A DNA stretch of 64,000 nt from Nitratireductor sp. (lineage in GTDB: Bacteria; Pseudomonadota; Alphaproteobacteria; Rhizobiales; Rhizobiaceae): positions 570,672 through 634,671 of the forward strand of contig NZ_CP051236.1 of assembly GCF_017794765.1 (NCBI RefSeq), given 5' to 3'. Position 1 is the stretch's first letter; the number at the start of each line of letters is the position of its first letter. The position numbers and the translations under genes were made by a program. This document shows, piece by piece, positions 9,069-19,103 of the stretch. Below the pieces are notes generated by a model, which did not search any database, had not been told where the DNA came from, and saw only the letters and a program-made list of their open reading frames with translations.

Positions 9069-10325
9069 TTATTCGAATACGGCGTCGGGATTGTCCAGAC
9101 TGTCGGAGCCTTCGAGTTCAATACCGGCCAGGTCGAGTGCGGCAATCACACGCTCCAGCGAACGCGTCTGATCGACAAGCCCGTCGATCGCGGCCTGCAC
9201 GATTGCATTGCCTTCCTCGTTGCCCTGACCAATCATCTGGTCATAGGTTTCCCCACCCTCGGCGCGTTCCTTCATCGCCGTCATTGCCTGCAGTGTGGCG
9301 TCGAGCTTTGCCTTCACCTCTTCGGCAAGCCCCGGATCCTTCTCGGAGACCATGTCGGCGAGGCTCGGACCTTCTACCTTGGAGCCATCGACGCGCTCAT
9401 AGGAGCCGAAATAGACATTCCGGATACCGACGAGATCATAATAGTGGCTGTTGTGCGTGTTGTCGGAGAAGCAGTCATGCTCTTCTTCCGGATCGTTTAG
9501 AAGCAGGCCAAGCTTCATGCGTTCACCGGCAAGTTCGCCATAGGAAAGCGAGCCGAGACCGGTCAGCATTGCCGTCAGACCCGCCTTTGGATCAGCCGTT
9601 ACTTCAGCGCGTGCCTCACCATCGGTCTGCCAGTTTGCCACCATCTCCTCCAGGTCGGTAACCAGGAGGTCGGCAGCAGCCTGAAGATATTGTCCACGGC
9701 GGTCACAATTGTCACCGGTGCAGTTCTCCGCATCGAAATCGGTGTAGGGACGCGCTCCGGCACCCGCCTCTGTCCCGTTGAGGTCCTGCCCCCAGAGAAG
9801 GAACTCAATCGCGTGGTAGCCCGTTGCCACATTCGCCTCGATGCCACCAACCTCGTGAAGCGACTGGATAACCTCGGGAGTAATTTCGGAAACGTCGACT
9901 TCCGTACCCCCTGCGGTGACTTTGTCTTTGGCGACCACGTTGACCGTGTAGAACTCATTTGTGTCGGATTCGGTGCCATAGCTGGCGTCGACGTAGTCGA
10001 TCAGCCCCTCGTCCAGCGGCCAGGCATTCACCTTGCCTTCCCACTCATCGACTATGGCATTGCCGAAGCGATAGGCTTCGCTCTGCTGGTAGGGGACGCG
10101 GGCCGCCAGCCAGGCCTCTCGGGCGGCAGCCATGGTCTCCCCGGACGGGCTTTCCACCAGTTTGCTCACCGCTTCGCGTAGAGCTTTCGCGGTCTCCAGG
10201 CTGTCCTCATAGGTGGCCAGCGCAATGTCGGCATAGGTGGAGACCACCTCCTGCGGCTCGGCAGCGACAGCCGGTGAGGCCATGATGGCCGCCAGTGCGG
10301 TACCGATGAGTAAACGACGCTTCAT
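9069..10325 (-). CDS. imelysin family protein (IrpA/ICMP-like), periplasmic
   Basis: Predicted exported protein of 418 residues with a signal peptide (MKRRLLIGTALAAIMASPAVAA). It contains the imelysin GxHxxE-type motif as GYHAIEFLLWGQDLNG, and long helical segments before and after it. Family members such as IrpA and the algal p19/ICMP set function in iron-regulated uptake; peptidase activity has been disputed. The start at 10325 has a strong GAGGGGAAG ribosome-binding site 5-6 bases upstream, whereas the longer frame has none. The 60-base AT-rich stretch at about 10400-10440 is the likely promoter and could hold an iron-regulator site, but no clean Fur, Irr or RirA box was recognised. Confidence 0.9.
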   Translation of the reverse strand: MKRRLLIGTALAAIMASPAVAAEPQEVVSTYADIALATYEDSLETAKALREAVSKLVESPSGETMAAAREAWLAARVPYQQSEAYRFGNAIVDEWEGKVNAWPLDEGLIDYVDASYGTESDTNEFYTVNVVAKDKVTAGGTEVDVSEITPEVIQSLHEVGGIEANVATGYHAIEFLLWGQDLNGTEAGAGARPYTDFDAENCTGDNCDRRGQYLQAAADLLVTDLEEMVANWQTDGEARAEVTADPKAGLTAMLTGLGSLSYGELAGERMKLGLLLNDPEEEHDCFSDNTHNSHYYDLVGIRNVYFGSYERVDGSKVEGPSLADMVSEKDPGLAEEVKAKLDATLQAMTAMKERAEGGETYDQMIGQGNEEGNAIVQAAIDGLVDQTRSLERVIAALDLAGIELEGSDSLDNPDAVFE

Positions 10326-10462
10326 GTGACTTCCCCTCTCGTCCAATCCAGATCACCGGCGGCAGGAAAACGCGACCGGCCAGCGGCCGACGACCGCCAC
10401 CAAATAATGTGGATTTAGATTATCAAGTTTATGAAGGCAAGCCCGCCACGGATTTTGGGACG

Positions 10463-11677
10463 CTATTCCATTGCCTTGACGGCTATGACTGCATTGGTCC
10501 CGCCGAACGCAAATCCGTTGCTGAGCGCCACTCTCACATTACGCTTACGCGCCGCATTCGGCGTTACGTCCAGATCGCAATCGGGATCGTTTTCCCGGTA
10601 ACCGACAGTCGGCGGCACTATGCTATCCCGGATTGCCATCACGCAGGCAATCAGCTCAAGCGCGCCGGACGCGCCCAGGCAATGCGCATGCATCGACTTG
10701 GTGGACGACACGGAGAGTTTTGGCGCGTGCTTGCCAAACACACGCTTGATCGCCTCTGTCTCGATCTTGTCGTTGGCTTTGGTGCCAGTGCCATGCGCGT
10801 TGATGTAGTCCACATCGGCTGCCGAAAGGCCGGCCTCGTGCAGACACGCCTTCAGGGCGGAGACCGGGCCTTCCACGGTAGGAGCCACAATATCGGAAGC
10901 ATCGGCCGACATGCCACCACCGGCAAGTTCGGCCAGAATGGTGGCACCGCGCGCCTGGGCGTGTTCCAGCGTTTCGAGCACCGCAATGCCAGCGCCCTCG
11001 CCGAGGACCAGACCATTGCGGTCTGCCGAGAATGGACGACAGGTCTCGGGCGCGAGAACCCGCAACGCTTCCCACCCCTTCAGAATACCATAAATGAGAG
11101 GTGCGTCAGAACCACCGGCAAGCATCACGTCGGCACGACCGAGCCTGATCTGATCGGCAGCGGCCAAAATCGCATGGTTGGATGAAGAACAGGCGGATGT
11201 AGCGCCGAAAACAGGGCCACGCAGACCAAGTGTCATGCTGACCTGTCCGGCCGCGGCCCCCGGCATCACGCGGGGAACGGTGAAAATACCGGTACGCGGC
11301 TTTCCTTCCAGGAGGATGGCACGATAGCTGTCTTCGATGGCTTCCCAGCCGCAAACTCCCGTGCCGACCACAGCACCCACGCGATGAGTGTTCCCGTCAT
11401 CCACGATAAATCCGGACTGGGTTAGCGCCTCCCGCGCGGAAATTGCCGCAAGAAGGCTGAAACGGTCCATTGTCACAAGCCGCTTGCGGTCGATCCCATG
11501 GTCCGGCAATTCCTTGATTTCAGCGCCTATGCGCACTTTCAGTTCATGGAGCGGAGCCGTTGTAATCGGCCCTATAGCCTGTCGACCGGCCTGCATCGAA
11601 GACCAGATGGACGGGACGTCGGTTCCAAGCGCACAAATGCCGCCGATGCCGGTTATGACGATGCGCGGCGCTGTCAT
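10463..11677 (-). CDS. beta-ketoacyl-ACP synthase, NodE-like KAS II
   Basis: Condensing enzyme of 404 residues that elongates acyl chains on an acyl carrier protein. The catalytic triad is complete: C163 in [12 protein letters not shown]295 in NAHGTGTK and H332 in [11 protein letters not shown]. Overall wording is remarkably close to rhizobial NodE (for example [14 protein letters not shown] and [20 protein letters not shown]), more than to housekeeping FabF. It starts directly after the stop codon of the acyl carrier protein gene with no spacer, so the two are translationally linked. No nodABC genes are near. It probably makes a specialised acyl chain for a lipid, polysaccharide or signal; the product is unknown. 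Confidence 0.9.
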   Translation of the reverse strand: MTAPRIVITGIGGICALGTDVPSIWSSMQAGRQAIGPITTAPLHELKVRIGAEIKELPDHGIDRKRLVTMDRFSLLAAISAREALTQSGFIVDDGNTHRVGAVVGTGVCGWEAIEDSYRAILLEGKPRTGIFTVPRVMPGAAAGQVSMTLGLRGPVFGATSACSSSNHAILAAADQIRLGRADVMLAGGSDAPLIYGILKGWEALRVLAPETCRPFSADRNGLVLGEGAGIAVLETLEHAQARGATILAELAGGGMSADASDIVAPTVEGPVSALKACLHEAGLSAADVDYINAHGTGTKANDKIETEAIKRVFGKHAPKLSVSSTKSMHAHCLGASGALELIACVMAIRDSIVPPTVGYRENDPDCDLDVTPNAARKRNVRVALSNGFAFGGTNAVIAVKAME

Positions 11678-11953
11678 CTATTTCTTGGCATCCACCAGCT
11701 CGCGAACAGCGGCGACGATATCCTTCACCGTCTCCATGCTCTCCCAGGCTTCAGCGGTGTTCATCTCCACCTCGATATTGAATTCGTCTTCAACATCGAA
11801 AATGATCTCGGTAAGCTCAAGTGAATGAATGCCAAGATCAGCCAGCGGCGTATCGAGCGTGATGGTCTCGACATCGTCCTGTGCATGGGTCTTGATCTTT
11901 TCCAGGATCGTCCTGCCGATCTCATCGGTACTCAAACTGGCATCAGCATTCAT
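11678..11953 (-). CDS. acyl carrier protein, NodF-like
   Basis: Acyl carrier protein of 91 residues. The phosphopantetheine attachment serine is S44 in LADLGIHSLELTEI; the usual DSL triplet is HSL here. The C-terminal half (VEMNTAEAWESMETVKDIV) is like rhizobial NodF rather than AcpP or AcpXL. The start at 11953 has a GAGGAG ribosome-binding site, and a longer frame upstream has no support. It is immediately followed by the NodE-like synthase, giving a nodFE-type pair. The protein is expected to be cytosolic and to act only with dedicated synthases. Confidence 0.9.
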   Translation of the reverse strand: MNADASLSTDEIGRTILEKIKTHAQDDVETITLDTPLADLGIHSLELTEIIFDVEDEFNIEVEMNTAEAWESMETVKDIVAAVRELVDAKK

Positions 11954-12100
11954 GAAATATCTCCTCGGACCACTTTTGCGCTGGCTGGGATACCATGGGG
12001 CAAGGCGTCCGCGCTCTACTCTCAACAATTTGCAGCCATAAGAAACCAAAGCGCGGCGGGCGGCAAGTGTATGTGGTGCATATCCGCCGATGCCGCATAG

Positions 12101-12601
12101 TCAGTTTCCGCTGGCGCCACCCTTCACAAAGATGGTCACGCCACCGCGCTCAGCATATTCAAGGGCAACCACATCCCTGAGCTGGATCGAGCGTGAATCC
12201 ACAGCGTGGAAAAAGAGCGCGCTGCCCTCGATCGCCTCACGCAGCATTGCGATCTCGTCCTTGTTCTCGGCAATAGCAGAAGCGATGCTGCTGTCTTTCT
12301 CTTCCAGATCGGGAAGGAAAACAATGTCAATCTCGTCAAGCGAAAAGGTTTTGCGCACCCGCTCGGCATTCTGGGCAGTGGCATCAATCGCCGCCAGGAT
12401 CCGACTGCTCGCCGACTCCGCCTCCACCTCCTCGGTTTTCACTTCGGAACCGACGATTGCATCGATGGCTTCTTCCCGCTGCAATCCCTGTGCGAGAAGC
12501 GGTGACTGCAAGGCAACCGTCGTCGCGAATCCCAGGGCGATAATCAGGCGAAGCCTGGCATCGATCGTTGCCGGCCGATCAACAGTGCTCAAGTTCATCA
12601 T
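12101..12601 (-). CDS. hypothetical exported protein
   Basis: Not recognised as a named family. The 166 residues begin with a signal-like segment, basic then hydrophobic at residues 16-37 (ending SPLLAQG), followed by an acidic, helix-rich mature part with long runs of E, D, A and S. No cysteines and no metal motif are seen. The middle segment (DEIDIVFLPDLEEKDSSIA) could be a periplasmic alpha/beta fold. It lies between the lyxose isomerase gene and the NodF-like gene on the same strand, 147 bases from the latter. An ATG one codon downstream is an equally possible start. Confidence 0.6.
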   Translation of the reverse strand: MMNLSTVDRPATIDARLRLIIALGFATTVALQSPLLAQGLQREEAIDAIVGSEVKTEEVEAESASSRILAAIDATAQNAERVRKTFSLDEIDIVFLPDLEEKDSSIASAIAENKDEIAMLREAIEGSALFFHAVDSRSIQLRDVVALEYAERGGVTIFVKGGASGN

Positions 12602-12677
12602 TCAATCCCGTGTCCTCGTCGCGCAGAAAACATGTTCTGCCACGGAAGGCAACGGGCACACTGCGGCACGGGTTCCC

Positions 12678-13361
12678 TCAAAGCCAGCCTGGGTAATCGG
12701 AGACCAGAAGCCGATACGGATCTTCGTCTTCCTCGATGTCGGAAAACCGCGCAATCGGATCGGCAAAGATATTGTCTGTGATGTCATCGTTTACGGTTGA
12801 AACCTCACCGATCAGCACATCCTCCTTCTCGCCCCAGAACGCGTGCCAGACTCCAGGCAGGAGCGTAACGCTCTCTCCGGGCTGCAACCGCAGGACGCCG
12901 CCTGCGTCCACGCGGCGCATTACGCCGTCCGTGGGTACGCTAACCGGAGCCGTTCGATCGATGTTCCCACCGGCATCGGACGCAAAAAGCTCGATGCAGA
13001 GCGTGCCACCGCCACGATTGATGATGTCTTCGGCCTTGATGGCATGGGTGTGCATCGGCGCAAGCTGATCACGCCGGGAAATCATGATTTTCTCCGCATA
13101 GAGCATGCCGCGACCATGTTTCAGGTCGTCCTGATTGCCATTGCGCACCGTGAAGAGAAACAGGCCGCACCGATCGAAATCGCCGCGGCCATAGTCGGTA
13201 ATGTCCCAGCCGAGTCTCGCATCGACAATGCCGCCGATCGACTCGCGTCTCTGCTTCATCTCATCGGGTGTCCAGTCCGCGAAGGGCGGCATCACATAGC
13301 CGAAGGAGCGGATGAACGCATCTCCTTCGCGCAAAATCTCATTGACTTTCGACCGTTTCAC
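12678..13361 (-). CDS. D-lyxose/D-mannose family sugar isomerase
   Basis: Cupin-fold isomerase of 227 residues that interconverts D-lyxose with D-xylulose, or D-mannose with D-fructose. The metal-binding pattern is visible in APMHTHAIKAEDIINR (two His and a downstream Glu) and in LLPGVWHAFWGE (third His). The length and the GRGMLYAEKIMI block match the family from Providencia and E. coli O157 type enzymes. No sugar transporter or kinase is adjacent, so the in vivo substrate is uncertain. The next gene downstream is a hypothetical protein 76 bases away. Confidence 0.88.
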   Translation of the reverse strand: MKRSKVNEILREGDAFIRSFGYVMPPFADWTPDEMKQRRESIGGIVDARLGWDITDYGRGDFDRCGLFLFTVRNGNQDDLKHGRGMLYAEKIMISRRDQLAPMHTHAIKAEDIINRGGGTLCIELFASDAGGNIDRTAPVSVPTDGVMRRVDAGGVLRLQPGESVTLLPGVWHAFWGEKEDVLIGEVSTVNDDITDNIFADPIARFSDIEEDEDPYRLLVSDYPGWL

Positions 13362-13440
13362 CGCCGCCTCCCTTTATGCGAACCGATTTAGATCGTTGGT
13401 TCGTATCGCAACCGGGACGCCGCGCCAAGGCGTTTGTTTT

Positions 13441-13677
13441 CTAGAACGCCTTGAAGGTCAAAGTGGTAAGCGAGCGGCGAATACCCGGCACGTTGGCGAT
13501 GTTCTCGCTGACGAACTTGCCGATATCGACGCCATCATCGATATACACCTTCATGAGGAGGTCGTAATCGCCACTGGTCGAGTAAAGTTCGGAGGCGATT
13601 TCGCGCTTGTAGAGTTCATCGGCCACCTCATAGGTCTTGCCGGGCTTGCAGCGCAGTTGAACGAAGACAGGTCTCAT
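13441..13677 (-). CDS. stand-alone Lrp/AsnC ligand-binding (RAM) domain protein
   Basis: A 78-residue protein consisting only of the regulation-of-amino-acid-metabolism domain of Lrp/AsnC regulators, with no DNA-binding helix-turn-helix. The beta-alpha-beta pattern is clear: VFVQLRCKPGKTYEVADELYK, then TSGDYDLLMKVYIDDG, and a closing RSLTTLTF strand. Such proteins assemble as octamer-like rings and may bind amino acids or modulate full-length Lrp proteins. It is next to the tryptophan/anthranilate island but on its own transcript, so involvement there is speculative. Confidence 0.88.
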   Translation of the reverse strand: MRPVFVQLRCKPGKTYEVADELYKREIASELYSTSGDYDLLMKVYIDDGVDIGKFVSENIANVPGIRRSLTTLTFKAF

Positions 13678-13732
13678 AGGGGCTCCATGGAGCGGATTCT
13701 AAACAGGGTCCGGCCAGACTTGGCCTGCAGAC

Positions 13733-14563
13733 TTACACTGTCAACAGACAGCGGACGATCTGATGATCGGAATCCGCGAGCCCGTCAATGACATCGAAAT
13801 GATGGCGGTCGGGTTCTTCCACAGTCGCCGTGCTGGCACCAAGACCGATCCAGACATTTGCGAGCAGAGCGTTTTGGCGCAGGAACTCTCCCCGCTCCGC
13901 GGCTCCGACCCAGCAAGTCAGCCTGACGCCGGGCAAAGGAGCCAGCAAGGCCGGACTTTCGGCCTGCGCCTCTTCAGGCGTGATCTTCAGGTTCTCGTTC
14001 ATGGCCGTGTTGATCATCGGACGCAGGTCATGCACCCCGGAAATTGACAGGACATGACGAAGCCGCGCCCGCACATCGGCGGGCAGGGGCGACGTCACGC
14101 ATGCCATGCGTGACGCGAGATGACCGCCCGCCGAATGGCCAGTCAGGATCAGGGGGCCATCAACGCGTTCGGCCGCGGCGCGCACGGCATCACCGATTTC
14201 GCGCACAATGCCAGAGATCGAATTCTCGGGACACAGCGTGTAGGACGGCATGGCAACCGCATAGCCACTGTCCACCGCCCCGGCAGCCAGATGCGACCAG
14301 TAGCTTTTGTCGAGCTTCAGCCAGAAACCGCCATGGATGAAAACCACGAGACCGGCAGGCTTGCTTTCCGGTAGAAAAAGATCAAACCGATTGCGCGCGC
14401 CATCACCATAAGGAAGGTCGAGTTTGGCCCGCCCTGCAGCAGAAAGGGCATCTCGATAGGCTTGCGCGGGTTCGACCCAAACGCCAGGCCACTGGTCTCC
14501 TCGCGGAATGTTTGCTCCATTGGCATAAGCATCGTCCCAATCGATGACCTGATGATAGAACAC
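13733..14563 (-). CDS. alpha/beta hydrolase, bacterial arylformamidase-like
   Basis: Alpha/beta hydrolase of 276 residues. The oxyanion-hole motif is HGGFW, the nucleophile serine is in LTGHSAGGHLA, and the region ending DRHHFDVIDGL supplies the likely catalytic histidine. The SYTLCPENSISGIVREIGDAV stretch resembles kynurenine formamidases of the AFMID type. A GTG start at 14563 is chosen because GAGGGAGGGG sits just upstream; the longer ATG frame lacks a site. It is divergent from the anthranilate operon, which contains tryptophan 2,3-dioxygenase, so hydrolysis of N-formylkynurenine is the best guess. A generic esterase cannot be excluded. Confidence 0.8.
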   Translation of the reverse strand: MFYHQVIDWDDAYANGANIPRGDQWPGVWVEPAQAYRDALSAAGRAKLDLPYGDGARNRFDLFLPESKPAGLVVFIHGGFWLKLDKSYWSHLAAGAVDSGYAVAMPSYTLCPENSISGIVREIGDAVRAAAERVDGPLILTGHSAGGHLASRMACVTSPLPADVRARLRHVLSISGVHDLRPMINTAMNENLKITPEEAQAESPALLAPLPGVRLTCWVGAAERGEFLRQNALLANVWIGLGASTATVEEPDRHHFDVIDGLADSDHQIVRCLLTV

Positions 14564-14665
14564 GCGCGACCCCTCCCTCTGTCGATGTCGAAACACCCTG
14601 CTTGGCCTTGCCGGTGTATTCTGTCATCATCACACCGCGTCGTGTAGACTGCGTCCAGACCGGAT

Positions 14666-14699
14666 ATATTTCAACCTTAAAATTTCATACTTGAAATAT
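14666..14699. promoter_or_regulatory. perfect inverted repeat in the divergent anthranilate promoter, candidate MarR operator
   Basis: ATATTTCAA at 14666-14674 is mirrored exactly by TTGAAATAT at 14691-14699, separated by 16 AT-rich bases. It lies in the 208-base gap between the divergent hydrolase and monooxygenase genes, 70-100 bases from the latter's start. A MarR gene is the third gene of the operon, so autoregulation through this site is likely but inferred. Confidence 0.6.
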
Positions 14700-14771
14700 C
14701 CTCTCTCCGGTGCAATGCTCCAAGCTTATAAGGCCAGGTGTTAAGCGATCCTGGGAGGAAGGAGCGCGAGC

Positions 14772-17063
14772 ATGAAAGTTGCTGTTCTCGGCGGAGGTCC
14801 CGCAGGCCTCTACTTCGCAATCTCGATGAAGCTGCGCAATGCGGCTCACGACATCACGGTATTCGAACGCAACAAACCCGATGACACATTCGGCTGGGGC
14901 GTTGTGCTTTCCGACGAAACACTCGACAATCTGGCTGAAAACGATCCGGTCAGCGCCGAACGCATCCGCGAACATTTCGCCTATTGGGACGACATCGCCG
15001 TGGTCCACAAGGGTGTGCGCACTCTCTCCACGGGCCATGGATTCTGCGGCATTGGCCGCATGCGCCTGCTTATCCTCCTGCAGGAGCGCGCCCGTGAGCT
15101 CGGTATCAATCTCCAGTTTCAGACCGAGATCGACGACCCCCGCCCCTTCATGGCCGAATACGACATGGTGCTGGCGGCCGACGGACTGAACTCCAGAACG
15201 CGCACCACGTTCGCAGACGTCTTCAAGCCCGACATTGACGTGCGCAAATGTAAATTCGTCTGGCTCGGCACGCATCAGAAATTCGACGATGCCTTCACCT
15301 TCATTTTCGAAAAGACCGAGCACGGATGGGTCTGGGCGCACGCCTACCAGTTCGACGACGACACCGCGACCTTCATCGTCGAGTGTGGGCCCGAGACCTG
15401 GGAGAAATTCGGCTTCGGCGACATGAGCCAGCAGGAATCCATCGCGGTCTGTGAGCGGATCTTCAAGGATCATCTGGGTGGCCACAAGCTGATGACCAAC
15501 GCCAACCACATTCGCGGGTCGGCGTGGATCAACTTCCCCCGTGTCCTGTGCGAGCGCTGGTCGCATGAAAACATCGCACTGATGGGCGATGCCGCGGCCA
15601 GCGCCCACTTTTCCATCGGCTCGGGCACCAAGCTGGCGCTTGAGAGCGCCATTGCCCTGGCGGAGTATCTCCACACTGAGCCGACACTGAAGGAGGCTTT
15701 CGAGAAATACGAGGACGCGCGGCGGCTGGAGGTCTTGCGCCTTCAGTCGGCGGCACGCAACTCGCTCGAATGGTTCGAGGAGGTGGAGCGCTATCTCGAT
15801 CTCGATCCGGTGCAGTTCAACTATTCGCTGCTCACCCGCTCGCAGCGCATCAGCCATGAGAACCTGCGCCTGCGCGACCCCGAATGGCTCTCGGGCGCCG
15901 AAAGCTGGTTCCAGCAGCAGGCCGGCGCGGAAGACAACGCCGCCCGCCCGCCCATGTTTGCGCCCTACAAGCTGCGCGGTCTCACGCTGAAAAACCGTGT
16001 CGTCGTGTCGCCCATGGCCCAGTACAAGGCTGTCGACGGCTGCCCGACCGACTGGCACATGGTGCATTATTGCGAGCGCGCCAAAGGCGGCGCAGGCCTC
16101 GTCTATATCGAGATGACCTGTGTCAGCCCCGAGGGGCGCATCACGCCCGGATGCCCTGGCTTCTACAAGCCCGAGCACGAAGCCGCATGGACACGCATCG
16201 TCGATTTCATCCATCAGGAGACGGACGCGAAGATCTGCGCCCAGATCGGCCATTCCGGCCCGAAAGGCTCCACCCAGCTCGGCTGGCAGGAAATGGACGC
16301 GCCGCTGAAAGAAGGCAACTGGCCGCTTCTGGCTGCCTCCGATGTGTCCTGGTCAGAAAAGAACCAGACACCCAGGGCCATGGACCGTGCCGATATGGAC
16401 ATGGTACGCGACCAGTTCGTTTCCGCTGCAGAAATGGCCGAGCGCTGCGGGTTCGACATGCTCGAACTGCACTACGCCCATGGCTATCTCCTCTCCTCCT
16501 TCATCTCGCCGCTCACCAACCGGCGCGCGGATGAGTATGGCGGCAGCCTTGAAAACCGCATGCGCTATCCGCTGGAAATCTTCCATGCGGTGCGGGCCGT
16601 CTGGCCTAACGACAAGCCCATCTCGGTGCGCATTTCTGCCAATGACTGGGTCGGCGATGAAGGCGTGACACCGGAGGAAGCCGTCGAGATCGCCCGCATG
16701 CTGCAGGAGGCGGGTGTGGACATCTGCGACGTTTCCGCGGGCCAGACCTCCAAACGCGCCCGTCCCGTCTACGGGCGCATGTTTCAGACACCGTTCTCCG
16801 ACCGCATCCGCAACGAGACCGGCATGGCAACCATGGCCGTGGGCAACATCTACGAGCCCGACCATGTCAATTCGATCCTGATGGCCGGCCGGGCCGACCT
16901 TGTCTGCCTCGCCCGCCCGCATCTGGCCGATCCCTATTGGACGCTCCACGCTGCGGCAACCCTCGGAGACAAAGGCGTGACCTGGCCCGATCCCTATCTG
17001 CCAGGCCGCGATCAGCTCTACCGCCTCGCCGAGCGCGCCGAGCAGATGACGGGGAAGGTGTAA
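14772..17063 (+). CDS. 2-aminobenzoyl-CoA monooxygenase/reductase (bifunctional salicylyl-CoA 5-hydroxylase/oxidoreductase type)
   Basis: Fusion flavoprotein of 763 residues. Residues 1-380 are an FAD-dependent aromatic hydroxylase ([14 protein letters not shown] dinucleotide motif, [20 protein letters not shown] near 275). From about residue 395 an old-yellow-enzyme-type TIM barrel follows ([46 protein letters not shown]). This two-domain layout is that of ACMR, which hydroxylates and then reduces 2-aminobenzoyl-CoA to a non-aromatic cyclohexenone-CoA. Neighbours encode the matching CoA ligase and beta-oxidation-like enzymes. Salicylyl-CoA is the main alternative substrate; the tryptophan dioxygenase downstream favours anthranilate. 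Confidence 0.93.
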   Translation: MKVAVLGGGPAGLYFAISMKLRNAAHDITVFERNKPDDTFGWGVVLSDETLDNLAENDPVSAERIREHFAYWDDIAVVHKGVRTLSTGHGFCGIGRMRLLILLQERARELGINLQFQTEIDDPRPFMAEYDMVLAADGLNSRTRTTFADVFKPDIDVRKCKFVWLGTHQKFDDAFTFIFEKTEHGWVWAHAYQFDDDTATFIVECGPETWEKFGFGDMSQQESIAVCERIFKDHLGGHKLMTNANHIRGSAWINFPRVLCERWSHENIALMGDAAASAHFSIGSGTKLALESAIALAEYLHTEPTLKEAFEKYEDARRLEVLRLQSAARNSLEWFEEVERYLDLDPVQFNYSLLTRSQRISHENLRLRDPEWLSGAESWFQQQAGAEDNAARPPMFAPYKLRGLTLKNRVVVSPMAQYKAVDGCPTDWHMVHYCERAKGGAGLVYIEMTCVSPEGRITPGCPGFYKPEHEAAWTRIVDFIHQETDAKICAQIGHSGPKGSTQLGWQEMDAPLKEGNWPLLAASDVSWSEKNQTPRAMDRADMDMVRDQFVSAAEMAERCGFDMLELHYAHGYLLSSFISPLTNRRADEYGGSLENRMRYPLEIFHAVRAVWPNDKPISVRISANDWVGDEGVTPEEAVEIARMLQEAGVDICDVSAGQTSKRARPVYGRMFQTPFSDRIRNETGMATMAVGNIYEPDHVNSILMAGRADLVCLARPHLADPYWTLHAAATLGDKGVTWPDPYLPGRDQLYRLAERAEQMTGKV

Positions 17064-17065
17064 CG

Positions 17066-17824
17066 ATGAACGCAACCCGCCACGCTCTCGTAACAGGCGG
17101 CGGTACGGGCGTCGGTGAAGCGATCGCGCTCTCCCTCGCGGAAGCCGGCATCAACGTCACCATATGCGGGCGGCGTGCCGAGCCGCTGGAAAAGGTCGCC
17201 GCACGCCACGAGCGCATCCATGCGCAGACCGCCGACGTGACCGACGAAGCCTCCATGCAGGCGCTCTATGAGACGGCGGAAGCCGCGCGCGGACCCTTCG
17301 ACATTGTCATCGCCAATGCGGGCACCGCCTCCAGCGCACCGGCCCACCGCACGAAGCTCGAAGACTGGAACCGCATCCTCGACGTCAACATGACCGGCGC
17401 GTTCCTCACAGTGAAGCCCGCGCTTTCTCCAATGGCCAAGCGCGGCAGCGGTCGCATCATCTTCATTGCCTCGGTCGCGGGCCTCAAGGGCTATGCCTAT
17501 GTCGCGCCCTATGTCGCATCCAAGCATGGCGTGATCGGACTGATGCGTGCGCTTTCGGTCGAACTGGTCAAGACCGGCGTGACCGTGAATGCCATCTGCC
17601 CGGGTTATGTTGAAACAGAGATGCTTGAAGAGTCCATCGAGCGCGTGGTCGAAAAGACCGGGCGCAGCCACGAAGAGGCCCGCAGGGGTTTCGTCGAAGC
17701 CAATCCCCATGGCCGGCTGATCCAGCCGGAAGAAGTGGCGGCGGCTGCATTGTGGCTGGTCAGTTCTGCGGCCTCGTCGGTCACCGGCCAGTCGATTTCC
17801 ATCTCTGGAGGTGAAACATGGTAA
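17066..17824 (+). CDS. SDR family NAD(P)-dependent oxidoreductase (3-hydroxyacyl-CoA dehydrogenase role likely)
   Basis: Classical short-chain dehydrogenase of 252 residues. The cofactor motif TGGGTGVGEA is at residues 10-19; NAG occurs near 86, the catalytic Ser in IASVAG near 136, and Y-x3-K as YVASK near 149. The C-terminal SGGETW and PEEVAAAALWL stretches are standard. It starts two bases after the monooxygenase stop and overlaps the MarR start by seven bases, so it is an integral operon member. It probably oxidises the 3-hydroxyacyl-CoA formed after hydration of the ring-derived CoA ester. Confidence 0.9.
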   Translation: MNATRHALVTGGGTGVGEAIALSLAEAGINVTICGRRAEPLEKVAARHERIHAQTADVTDEASMQALYETAEAARGPFDIVIANAGTASSAPAHRTKLEDWNRILDVNMTGAFLTVKPALSPMAKRGSGRIIFIASVAGLKGYAYVAPYVASKHGVIGLMRALSVELVKTGVTVNAICPGYVETEMLEESIERVVEKTGRSHEEARRGFVEANPHGRLIQPEEVAAAALWLVSSAASSVTGQSISISGGETW

Positions 17825-18290
17825 GCGCTCCCCTGGCAGCCGTAAAAAGCGGAGCCCCGGCAAAGGAACGTCTGCGCCTGTGGATCAGGATCCTGCGTGC
17901 CTCGCGTCTGATCGAAGCCGTTTTGCGCGAACGACTCAAAAGCCGTTTTGACACGACTTTGCCTCGCTTCGATGTGCTTTCAGCGCTCGATCGCGCTCCC
18001 GAGGGCATGGCGATGAGCGACATTTCACGTTTTCTGCTCGTTTCGAACGGCAACGTGACCGGCATCGTGGAACGCCTGGTGACCGATGGTATGGCCAGCC
18101 GCACCAAGCGCGATGGCGACCGCCGCACCTCCATCATCAAGCTGACACCCACCGGCAAGGAAGCTTTCGCGGCGATGGCCGAAGCACATGAGCGCTGGAT
18201 CGACGAACTTCTCGGCAATTTGCCGGAAGATGAGGCGCGGGCGCTTGCCGGCACGCTCAAGACATTCGAAAGCAATTGGGAGGGCGGCGT

Positions 18291-18294
<4 letters not shown>
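17818..18294 (+). CDS. MarR family transcriptional regulator of the anthranilate operon
   Basis: Winged-helix regulator of 158 residues. The DNA-binding part is in residues 55-110 ([35 protein letters not shown], then the wing motif [16 protein letters not shown]). Helical dimerisation segments are at both ends. Many MarR proteins in aromatic CoA pathways (for example BadR) are released from DNA by the aryl-CoA thioester. Embedded in the operon with overlapping ends on both sides, it probably autoregulates through the inverted repeat before the first gene. Confidence 0.92.

Positions 18295-19102
<808 letters not shown>

Positions 19103-19103
<1 letters not shown>

Noticed and set aside
10381..10440. 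Fur, Irr or RirA box before the imelysin gene
   Set aside because: The stretch is AT-rich and plausible as a promoter, but no symmetric iron box or TGA-N9-TCA match could be found by eye.
11954..12100. Possible nod box upstream of the NodF-like gene
   Set aside because: The 147-base gap contains no match to the long conserved nod box or its ATC-N9-GAT half-sites; only a ribosome-binding site is clear.
14685..16253. A 522-codon minus-strand frame over the monooxygenase/reductase gene
   Set aside because: Antisense shadow of a well-supported flavoprotein; no motif and no ribosome-binding site.
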